From Clostridiales bacterium (GTDB taxonomy: Bacteria; Bacillota; Clostridia; Oscillospirales; CAG-272): a DNA stretch of 64,000 bases. The position numbers and the translations under genes are program-made. Below are positions 33,901 to 40,575 of the stretch, piece after piece. The notes under the pieces are model-generated. The model had not been told where the DNA came from. It worked only from the letters and a program-made list of their open reading frames with translations, and did not search any database. The stretch's first letter is position 1. The number at the start of each line of letters is the position of its first letter. The DNA lies in the NCBI GenBank assembly GCA_011957885.1, contig BLMO01000113.1, forward strand, positions 29,909 through 93,908, read 5' to 3'.

Positions 33901-34568
33901 AGCTTGCCGAAAAGAAAAACGCAATCAAAAGCCTTGGAAATGTAAATGTAGGCGCGATTGATGAATACAGTGCACTGAAGGAACGGTATGACTATTTGAA
34001 AGAACAACTGGAGGATCTGGGTGCTTCCAAGGAAGAACTGGAAAAAATTATTCAGTCCATTGACGCGGAAATGGAACGCATGTTTACAGATGCGTTCAAC
34101 CAGATCAATCAGTATTTCGGCGAGACCTTCCGGGAACTGTTCGGCGGCGGCAGCGCACATCTGGTGCTGACAGATCCGGAGCATGTGTTGGAGTCCGGTG
34201 TGGAAATCAACGCGGCTCCTCCTGGAAAAATGGTAAAAAATCTGAACTTGTTGTCCGGTGGAGAGCAGGCGTTTGTGGCAATTGCGCTGATTTTTGCGAT
34301 GATTCGGGTGAATCCGTCTCCCTTCTGTATTTTCGATGAAATCGAGGCGGCTCTGGATGAAGTCAATGTAACCAGAGTTGCCAATTACGTGAAGCGCTTT
34401 TCCAAGGAATTACAGATTATATTGATTTCTCACCGTCGCGGTATGATGGAAACAGCAGATACGCTGTACGGCGTTACCATGCCCCGCCGCGGCATTTCAA
34501 AGGTATTTACACTGGACGTAGCGGCCGTGGCGCGGGATAAAACTGTGGCGGATCAGTTTACCCAGTAA
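30963..34568 (+). CDS. smc: chromosome segregation ATPase SMC
   Basis: 1201 residues from a GTG after AGAGGTGG. The head has Walker A VGPNGSGKSNITDAMRWVL (near 27). Two long coiled coils (about 165-500 and 680-1030) flank the hinge, which contains GPVSHLIRVREEYRVALETA and GGSLTGGSVRKDSGMLSRG. The C-terminal head has the signature LLSGGEQAFVAIALIFAM and Walker B FCIFDEIEAALDE. SMC with ScpA/ScpB compacts and separates newly copied chromosomes. It stands between the radical SAM gene and ftsY, the usual Firmicute order. Confidence 0.97.
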   Translation: MYLKTLELHGFKSFPEKTVLHFNPGATVIVGPNGSGKSNITDAMRWVLGELSTKNIRGSKMEDVIFVGADGHRPMSFAEVSVTFDDSEKPRKLNCPHEEVTVTRRYYRGGESEYLINRQACRLKDIYELFMNTGIGREGYSIVGQGKIAEIISKRSEDRRGIFEETAGISKYRYKKTESQKKLSQTEENMTRVLDIFSELENRVGPLERDAQKARKYLELYEEKKQLDVSVWLYDMEKLRGDVDALGIQCRQSAHELEMAQDTETQLEAQYERMFDASQENKQASGQLYEKIREVTDQIHQLENDYRTLESDIDHKTTMAAAADASEEKAIDAAVKEETYAAELQTRLQENEQTLEELRSEISGLEAEKKTAAEKKTALEENLAQALREMQEKEGALGELRVRFSVLQNSMHTQSDRRTQIDEETKRYQSKLSEIEAGLEQCRASVELYETALKKSDDEVARCDRELLALSDKAEIERKKLAELRASAEALASRIGALVRMQEHFDGYNNSVRFVMRAHTEGRLKGIHGPVSHLIRVREEYRVALETALGANMQNIVVDDESSAKAAIYALKNANAGRATFYPLTSIQGGIRTRELLDAAGQPGFIGYADELLETREQYKQVIASIIGRIAVFDNIENGTNVARRCGWKIRIVTLDGQQINMGGSLTGGSVRKDSGMLSRGAHIDQLRQQKNAADKEVDASKALLQKLDAKITELQNYRRKEDEKAKLSEVMLRTERTQLDEHEANRGVICNLLDQLAADQEQLTALGARGGADLQQLEAEMQVLEQQIQEIAAKRTETDIERNSWDDAMRESDERRGVLQISIAERMRDAENLQESVNASLERANAHRSQGAEQHSEAVALRSAVLQIQEQIANQGQQTETLRQELAAAEQERVRLEAGNAEYDRRLNEIRLKTKDVSAKRELLFRAHTANETKLERLNDNVDKMTSRLWDEYELTHSTAVAMDVPVLTEASRPAAAAQLAEKKNAIKSLGNVNVGAIDEYSALKERYDYLKEQLEDLGASKEELEKIIQSIDAEMERMFTDAFNQINQYFGETFRELFGGGSAHLVLTDPEHVLESGVEINAAPPGKMVKNLNLLSGGEQAFVAIALIFAMIRVNPSPFCIFDEIEAALDEVNVTRVANYVKRFSKELQIILISHRRGMMETADTLYGVTMPRRGISKVFTLDVAAVARDKTVADQFTQ

Positions 34569-34613
34569 GAATTACATATTAAACTGCTGCTGTTGCGGCG
34601 GAACGGAGAATTT

Positions 34614-35522
34614 ATGGGATTTTTTGAAAAGCTGAAAAACGGACTTTCCAAAACAAAAAATGCAGTATTCGGGCAGGTTGACAATGTGCTGCGGGCTTTT
34701 GTAAAGGTAGATGAGGATCTGCTGGAGGAATTGGAGGAGCTTTTGATTTGCTCCGACATGGGTGTTGAAGCAGCGGAAGAAATTATTGATATTCTGCGGG
34801 AGCAGATTAAAGATGACCGTTTAAAGGAACCTGCCGATGTGAAAGATGCGTTGCAGAAAATCCTTCGCGAGAAAATAGGAGACGGTGAGCCGCTCCATTT
34901 GGAAACAACGCCTTCTGTAATTCTGGTAATCGGCGTGAACGGAGTGGGGAAAACGACTTCTATCGGAAAAATTGCTGCAAACCTTGTATCTCAGGGAAAA
35001 AAGGTTGTGGTTGCAGCAGCCGATACCTTTCGTGCAGCTGCAATTGATCAATTGCAGGTTTGGGCTGACCGCGCCGGCGCGGAGCTGATCCGGCAGAATG
35101 AAGGAAGCGATCCCGCGGCAGTAGTATTTGACGCTGCGGCAGCTGCGAAAAAGAGAAATGCAGACGTGCTGATTGTAGATACGGCGGGCAGACTCCATAA
35201 TAAGAAAAATCTTATGATGGAGCTTGCCAAAATTGACCGGGTGATTGATCGGGAACTGCCGGGGGCGTCCAGAGAAACCTTGCTGATTCTGGATTCCACT
35301 ACCGGTCAGAATGCGGTCATCCAGGCAAGGGAATTTAAAGAATCCGCTGCAATTACCGGACTTGTGCTTACCAAGTTGGATGGAACTGCCAAAGGCGGCG
35401 CCGTGTTCAGTATAAAGAAAATGCTGGATATTCCCATTAAATATATCGGCGTAGGAGAGCAGATAGGCGATATGCAGCCATTTGACGCGGATATGTTTGT
35501 ATCTGCGCTGTTTGAGGAATGA
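34614..35522 (+). CDS. ftsY: signal recognition particle receptor FtsY
   Basis: 302 residues from the ATG at 34614 (CGGAG five bases upstream). The short N-terminal region lacks the long acidic A domain of E. coli. The NG domain is complete: GVNGVGKTTSIGKIA (G1), DTFRAAAIDQL, VDTAGRLHNKKNLMMEL and LTKLDGTAKGGAVFS. It docks signal-recognition-particle-bound ribosomes at the membrane. Follows smc by 45 bp. Confidence 0.97.
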   Translation: MGFFEKLKNGLSKTKNAVFGQVDNVLRAFVKVDEDLLEELEELLICSDMGVEAAEEIIDILREQIKDDRLKEPADVKDALQKILREKIGDGEPLHLETTPSVILVIGVNGVGKTTSIGKIAANLVSQGKKVVVAAADTFRAAAIDQLQVWADRAGAELIRQNEGSDPAAVVFDAAAAAKKRNADVLIVDTAGRLHNKKNLMMELAKIDRVIDRELPGASRETLLILDSTTGQNAVIQAREFKESAAITGLVLTKLDGTAKGGAVFSIKKMLDIPIKYIGVGEQIGDMQPFDADMFVSALFEE

Positions 35523-35531
35523 GGCTGCGTG

Positions 35532-36218
35532 ATGACAAAAATGGTGCTTGCATCCAGAAACAAGAAAAAAATTGCAGAGGTGAAGGATCTGCTTGGCGGG
35601 ATCCCTCTGCTGTCTCTGGCTGATATCGGATATACGGGAGAGATCGTTGAAGACGGAACTAGTTTTGCCGAAAATGCGGTAATCAAAGCGACAGTGCCTG
35701 CCAAGGTGGGGTATGTCGGAATTGCAGATGATTCGGGACTTTGTGTAGATGCACTTTCCGGTGCGCCGGGAATTTATTCCGCACGGTATGCCGGTGAGGG
35801 CGCAACAGATGCTTTGAATAATAAAAAGCTTCTGGAGGATCTGTTTGATATATCAGAGGATCAGCGGGGCAGTGCTTTTGTGTGTACTATGGCGTATGCA
35901 TGTCCTGCAAATAGAATGCCGGACGCCCTGCGAACGGAATTAACAGAACATGGAGCGGTTTTTTATGATGCTTTTGCATCTGCGAAGGCGGGCATGCCCA
36001 TTGCAGCATTTACCGTAGAAGGCAAATGCTGCGGAAGGATTCTGCGTGCACCGGCAGGTGATGGCGGGTTTGGATATGATCCCCTGTTTTATGTTCCTGC
36101 ATATAAGAAAACCTTTGCACAGCTTACAGCGGATGAAAAAAATGCTGTCAGTCACAGAGGAATAGCAATGGAAGCGTTTGCAGCGCTGCTGCAGATTATA
36201 CAGAATTGGGAGAAATGA
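35532..36218 (+). CDS. rdgB: XTP/dITP pyrophosphatase (Ham1/RdgB)
   Basis: 228 residues. LASRNKKKIAEVKDLLGG at the start, FAENAVIKA, the metal site DDSGLCVDALSGAPGIYSAR and GFGYDPLFYVPAYKKTFAQL are diagnostic. It hydrolyses non-canonical purine triphosphates to keep them out of DNA and RNA. A GTG in the same frame three bases earlier is also possible. The gene follows ftsY by nine bases and precedes yhbY by one, so it is within the same operon. Confidence 0.95.
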   Translation: MTKMVLASRNKKKIAEVKDLLGGIPLLSLADIGYTGEIVEDGTSFAENAVIKATVPAKVGYVGIADDSGLCVDALSGAPGIYSARYAGEGATDALNNKKLLEDLFDISEDQRGSAFVCTMAYACPANRMPDALRTELTEHGAVFYDAFASAKAGMPIAAFTVEGKCCGRILRAPAGDGGFGYDPLFYVPAYKKTFAQLTADEKNAVSHRGIAMEAFAALLQIIQNWEK

Positions 36219-36219
36219 A

Positions 36220-36507
36220 ATGCTGACAAGTAAGCAGAGAGCCCGCTTGCGGGCGATGGCAAACTCTTTGGATACGATTTATCAGGTAGGAAAAGGCGGC
36301 ATCGAGGAAAAAATCATTCAAGGAGTGTCCGATGCGCTGGAGGCGCGGGAACTGATTAAGCTGCGCGTTTTGGATAATGCCGCATACAGCGCACGAGAAG
36401 CAGCAGAGGCGCTTGCCCAAGCAACAGGAGCAGACGTTGTTTCTGTGATTGGAAGCCGGTTTGTGTTGTACCGTGCATCAGAAAATAACAAAATGATCAT
36501 ACTTTGA
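36220..36507 (+). CDS. yhbY: CRM-domain RNA-binding protein YhbY
   Basis: 95 residues forming one CRM domain: LTSKQRARLRAMANSLDTIY, QVGKGGIEEKIIQGVSDALE, ELIKLRVLDN and VVSVIGSRFVLYR. It binds pre-50S particles in other bacteria and is thought to assist ribosome assembly. The ATG at 36220 follows GGGAG inside the end of rdgB. In Firmicutes it is typically linked to nadD, as here. Confidence 0.93.
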   Translation: MLTSKQRARLRAMANSLDTIYQVGKGGIEEKIIQGVSDALEARELIKLRVLDNAAYSAREAAEALAQATGADVVSVIGSRFVLYRASENNKMIIL

Positions 36508-36566
36508 TTATATTTTCCATGTATTATGAATAAGAAAGAAGTATCCACTTCCAAAAAAGGATCATT

Positions 36567-37166
36567 ATGAAAATCGGTTTGTTTGGCGGAACTTTTTCTC
36601 CGCCCCATAACGGACATGTCCGCTTTGCAAGGCTTTTTATCGAAAAAGCGGAATTGGATAAACTGTATATTATGCCTGCCGGCGTGCCGCCTCACAAGGA
36701 AACAGATCCCTGGGGAAGTGCCGGTATTCGATTGGATATGGCGCGGTTGGCGTTTGGTTCCTTTGCGGATGTTTCCAATTATGAAATTTGTGCACCGGGA
36801 AAATCCTATACCTATAAAACACTTGCGTATCTGCAAAGAATACATCCTCATGACGCGCTTTTTCTGCTGGTTGGTGAGGATATGTTTCTCTCCTTTGATA
36901 CCTGGAAAAAGCCGGAAATGATTTTTTCTGCAGCAACGGTTGTGTGTATGCGAAGAGGAGATGCAGGGGAAGCTGTACTGAAGGAAGCAGGTGCGGATTA
37001 TAAACAAAGATACGGTGCACATGTGATTTATCTGGCAGAAGAACCCTTTCCGGTATCTTCCACGCAGATCCGCTCCCTTTGCGCCGCAGGAGAGGATATT
37101 TCGCATCTGGTACCAACTGAAGTGGCAAAGTATATTACGGAAAATGGGTTATATAAATATGAATAA
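36567..37166 (+). CDS. nadD: nicotinate-nucleotide adenylyltransferase
   Basis: 199 residues. The nucleotidyltransferase start GLFGGTFSPPHNGHVRFARL holds the (T/H)xGH site; FLLVGEDMFLSFDTWKKP and the C-terminal FPVSSTQIRSLCAAG (SSTxIR) are typical. It joins nicotinate mononucleotide and ATP to deamido-NAD. Its end overlaps the start of the HD-domain gene. Confidence 0.95.
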   Translation: MKIGLFGGTFSPPHNGHVRFARLFIEKAELDKLYIMPAGVPPHKETDPWGSAGIRLDMARLAFGSFADVSNYEICAPGKSYTYKTLAYLQRIHPHDALFLLVGEDMFLSFDTWKKPEMIFSAATVVCMRRGDAGEAVLKEAGADYKQRYGAHVIYLAEEPFPVSSTQIRSLCAAGEDISHLVPTEVAKYITENGLYKYE

Positions 37167-37791
37167 AGAAATTACCGAGGAAATGCTCGACTCTCTGCGG
37201 GAGCGGGTGCGGGAATATCTGACGGACAAACGGTATGCCCACACGCTGTCTGTAGAAGCGGAAGCCGGAAATTTGGCTAAGATTTTTCTGCCGGAAGAGG
37301 AAACCCGCCTGCGTGCAGCAGCACTGCTTCACGACATTACAAAAAGGCTGAATTTGGAAAAACAGTTGCAATTATGTCAGAATTTTGGTATAATCATTAG
37401 CAATGGTGATATAAAGGCTCCCAAATTGCTTCATGCAAAGACGGCGGCAGCTGTGGCGCAGCGGGATTTTTCGGAGTTTGCAGACAGCAGGGTGCTGTCT
37501 GGAATCCGGTGGCATACCACAGGTCGTACCGGGATGTCTTTGTTTGAATCCATTGTCTATCTGGCGGATTATATTGAAGCTGCACGTACTTTTGAAGACT
37601 GTGTAATACTGCGGGAATATTTTTATGAGGAAATTTCCAAAGCAGGGTCTTTTCAGGATAGAATGGAAGTGCTGCGGCGGACAATGGTGCTGTCTTTTGA
37701 TATGACAATCCGTCTCTTGATTGAAGAAAAAGCGCTGATAGATCGTGATACAATAGAAGCGCGCAACTGGTTTTTATCTCCTGCGCTTTGA
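37159..37791 (+). CDS. yqeK: HD-domain phosphohydrolase YqeK
   Basis: 210 residues from the ATG at 37159, which overlaps the end of nadD; an ATG at 37144 would add five residues. The HD metal site is AALLHDITKRL, with RYAHTLSVEAEAGNLAK before it and LHAKTAAAVAQRDF and LADYIEAARTFEDC after. YqeK-type proteins hydrolyse diadenosine tetraphosphate symmetrically. The nadD-yqeK pairing is near universal in Firmicutes. Confidence 0.93.
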   Translation: MNKEITEEMLDSLRERVREYLTDKRYAHTLSVEAEAGNLAKIFLPEEETRLRAAALLHDITKRLNLEKQLQLCQNFGIIISNGDIKAPKLLHAKTAAAVAQRDFSEFADSRVLSGIRWHTTGRTGMSLFESIVYLADYIEAARTFEDCVILREYFYEEISKAGSFQDRMEVLRRTMVLSFDMTIRLLIEEKALIDRDTIEARNWFLSPAL

Positions 37792-37812
37792 TTTTTATAC
37801 AAAGGAGAAAAA

Positions 37813-38961
37813 ATGCGTACATTTAAAAAGTTTTTGCGAAAGTTTCTGCCGCGGCTCGGCGCTGTTGCAGCCGCTGGTGCGATTGGGCTGGGGGCGTATG
37901 CCTCAGCAGTGTTCTTTCTGTATAAGCCAAGCAACACTGGAGACATTCCTTTTGATACGTCTGCAAGGCAGCAGGAAGAACAGGTGGACAAACCGCAGGA
38001 TACCAAAGAGGAATCCCTCTATAATTTTCTGGTGCTGGGTCATGACCGTGCCGCGAACCTGACGGATGTTATTATCCTCATCAGCTATGACATTGAGCAG
38101 CAAACCATATCCATGCTGCAAATTCCCCGGGATACGTATGTAGAATTAGATGATTATTCTTATCATAAAATAAACGGTGCATATAACTATTATATGACCG
38201 CGGCACGCAAGGATGGCAGCAGCAATCCGGAAAAAGACGGATGCAGAGGTTTTGCTTCTTTTTTGGAAACAAATCTGTGTGTGAAGATCCATTACTGCGC
38301 AGTAATGGACTTGGACGGCTTTTCCGGTATTGTGGAAACCATTGGCGGTGTGGACATGTATGTGCCGCAGAATATGTATTACAGCGATCCGGGACAAAAT
38401 CTGTATATCAACTTGCGGGAAGGGTATCAGCATTTGAACGGTAAGCAGGCAGAACAGTTTGTCCGCTATAGAATGGGATATGCAAATGCGGATATCGGCC
38501 GCGGAAACGCTCAGAAGATGTTTATTGCCGCTTTCATTAAACAGTTGAAAAATAGTATTGACGGTTCTGTGCTGAAGGATTTGGCGTCAAATGTAATTAC
38601 CTATGTTGATACGGATGTTACTGTGAATGACATTATCTATTTCGGGAAATACTTCCTGGGAATCACCGGTGATAAAAGTGTGGATCTTGGCAATATTCAA
38701 ATGATGACTATGCCGGGAGTACCGAAAAGTTACAACGGTGCGTCTTACTATGTAATGAATAAGGCGGCCGTGGCGGATCTGATTAATGGGAATTTCAATA
38801 TATACGACTTTGATATTACTTCCTCTTTTGATCCCAAAATGGTTTTTGTAGCGGAAAATATCCCGGAAATCCGAAATCTGTATTTGGCAGATAAAGAAAC
38901 AGTAACAACAAATATATATGATGCGGACAGTTTGAACAATCAGACAGAAATGCCGAAATAA
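37813..38961 (+). CDS. LytR-CpsA-Psr (LCP) family protein, first copy
   Basis: 382 residues. A cytoplasmic basic start and one membrane span (about 17-39) precede the extracellular LCP domain: FLVLGHDRAANLTDVIILIS, MLQIPRDTYVELDDYSYHKI, VMDLDGFSGIVETIGGVDMY and RYRMGYANADIGRGNAQKMF. LCP enzymes transfer anionic polymers such as teichoic acids or capsule from lipid carriers to peptidoglycan; conserved Arg and Asp residues for the pyrophosphate are present. An LCP gene in the yqeK-rsfS interval is common. A second copy follows. Confidence 0.9.
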   Translation: MRTFKKFLRKFLPRLGAVAAAGAIGLGAYASAVFFLYKPSNTGDIPFDTSARQQEEQVDKPQDTKEESLYNFLVLGHDRAANLTDVIILISYDIEQQTISMLQIPRDTYVELDDYSYHKINGAYNYYMTAARKDGSSNPEKDGCRGFASFLETNLCVKIHYCAVMDLDGFSGIVETIGGVDMYVPQNMYYSDPGQNLYINLREGYQHLNGKQAEQFVRYRMGYANADIGRGNAQKMFIAAFIKQLKNSIDGSVLKDLASNVITYVDTDVTVNDIIYFGKYFLGITGDKSVDLGNIQMMTMPGVPKSYNGASYYVMNKAAVADLINGNFNIYDFDITSSFDPKMVFVAENIPEIRNLYLADKETVTTNIYDADSLNNQTEMPK

Positions 38962-39018
38962 TCAGCAGAAGTAAACAGCGTGCTCCCCGCAGCGGGTGCG
39001 GAAAGGTATGAATGCAAA

Positions 39019-40095
39019 ATGAAAAAACGTATAATTGCAGGAGTTTTGGTGATCTTGGCGATCCTCTCCCTCGTTTCATGCAGTAAGGTAAAGGATTCGG
39101 AAAGGGATAACGGAGACGATCCACAAGAAGATGTACCGCCGAGCAGCGGCGAAACCAAGTATAATTTTTTGGTACTGGGACATGACCGTGCTGCAAACCT
39201 TGCCGATGTGATTTTGCTTATCAGCTTTGACACGGAAAAGGGCGATCTGACATTGATGCAGATTCCCCGGGATACCTTTTTGGATTACGGCGGAAGCCAT
39301 TATAAAATCAATTCCATGTTTTCTTCTGCTTATAATCAAACGGATAAAGAAAGCAAAAATAGGGATCTCGATGCAGTGCGCGCTTTTGCCACTACCCTTG
39401 AAGAAACCTTGTGTGTAAAGATTCACTATGCAACTGTAATGGATCTGGACGGATTTGGCGCAATTGTAGACGCTATCGGTGGGGTAGATATGAACGTACC
39501 CTTTGATATGTATTATCCGGATAAGGAGCAGGGACTGCTCATTAACTTGCAAAAAGGGCAGCAGACTTTGAATGGTGATCAGGCGGAACAGTTTGTGCGC
39601 TTCCGCAGCGATTATGTGCAAGGAGATATAGGACGGGGAGACGCGCAGAAATTGTTCATGACTGCCTTTATTCAGTCGCTCAAAAACAATTTGAGTATCG
39701 GTACGGTCAGCGAAATTGTGAACGCAGTATATGAGCATGTGGATACGGAGCTATCCGTTACCGATATGGTTTATTTCGGTAAAAAGGCGCTCGGCTTGGA
39801 ACTGTCCAATGTAACAATGCTGACGCTTCCCGGTGAGTCCAAAACCAGTGCAAATTCCGGCGCTTCTTATTACGTGCTGAACCGTGCAGCTGCAATTGAT
39901 GTGATTGACAAAAATTATAATATATATGATTTTGCGATAACCGATGATATTTTTGACCGAAATCAAAGCTTCTGCAATACAACAGATGCAGAAATGGAAA
40001 AGGCATATCTGGCAGCAGCAGAAGACTGTATTTCCAAAATGTATAACGGACAGGATATATCAGATAATTCTATTGATATCGGTCTGAAAAAATAA
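39019..40095 (+). CDS. LytR-CpsA-Psr (LCP) family lipoprotein, second copy
   Basis: 358 residues from the ATG at 39019, chosen because the protein then begins KKRIIAGVLVILAILSLVSC, a lipoprotein signal with its lipobox cysteine at 20. This differs from the first copy, which has an uncleaved membrane anchor. The LCP domain is closely similar to that of the neighbour (FLVLGHDRAANLADVILLIS, LMQIPRDTFLDYGGSHYKIN, VMDLDGFGAIVDAIGGVDMN, VQGDIGRGDAQKLF), so the pair arose by tandem duplication. Expected activity is transfer of glycopolymers to peptidoglycan. Confidence 0.88.
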   Translation: MKKRIIAGVLVILAILSLVSCSKVKDSERDNGDDPQEDVPPSSGETKYNFLVLGHDRAANLADVILLISFDTEKGDLTLMQIPRDTFLDYGGSHYKINSMFSSAYNQTDKESKNRDLDAVRAFATTLEETLCVKIHYATVMDLDGFGAIVDAIGGVDMNVPFDMYYPDKEQGLLINLQKGQQTLNGDQAEQFVRFRSDYVQGDIGRGDAQKLFMTAFIQSLKNNLSIGTVSEIVNAVYEHVDTELSVTDMVYFGKKALGLELSNVTMLTLPGESKTSANSGASYYVLNRAAAIDVIDKNYNIYDFAITDDIFDRNQSFCNTTDAEMEKAYLAAAEDCISKMYNGQDISDNSIDIGLKK

Positions 40096-40116
40096 ATTTA
40101 CGAAGGGATATATTTT

Positions 40117-40530
40117 ATGTCTGAAATGGATCAGAAACTGCCGGCGGAGCAGATTTGTTTGTGCGAAAATCCAACACCCAAAGATATTGCCGCATTTATG
40201 GTGCGTGTTTTGGATGCAAAACGCGGTCGGGATTTAAATCTTTTGCATGTGGAAAACAGAACGATTATTGCGGATTATTTTGTTTTGTGCACAGGTTCCT
40301 CCACTACTCAGGTGAGTTCTCTTTCGGATGAGGTGGAATATCGTTTGTCCCAGTATGGTATCCGTCCGCTTCATACGGAAGGAAAACGGGGAGACACATG
40401 GATTCTTACAGATTACGGTTCCGTGATCTTGCATGTGTTCAATGCGGAACAGCGGGATTTCTATAAGCTGGAAAAACTGTATGACGAAGGCAGTGCGGTG
40501 GATATCAGCAGTTTGCTTTCCGAAGACTAA
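40117..40530 (+). CDS. rsfS: ribosome silencing factor RsfS
   Basis: 137 residues. The core motif VENRTIIADYFVLCTGSSTT and the C-terminal DYGSVILHVFNAEQRDFYKL are diagnostic. It binds L14 on the 50S subunit and blocks subunit joining when nutrients are low. The ribosome site is ACGAAGGG. It lies between the LCP pair and leuS, the standard order. Confidence 0.95.
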   Translation: MSEMDQKLPAEQICLCENPTPKDIAAFMVRVLDAKRGRDLNLLHVENRTIIADYFVLCTGSSTTQVSSLSDEVEYRLSQYGIRPLHTEGKRGDTWILTDYGSVILHVFNAEQRDFYKLEKLYDEGSAVDISSLLSED

Positions 40531-40575
40531 TTTGTATATATCATAATCGACTGATGAAGGGGCGAGACTGATACA

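Noticed and set aside
40531-40575. T-box leader before leuS
   Set aside because: Only 45 bp separate rsfS and leuS, and no T-box sequence or terminator is present.
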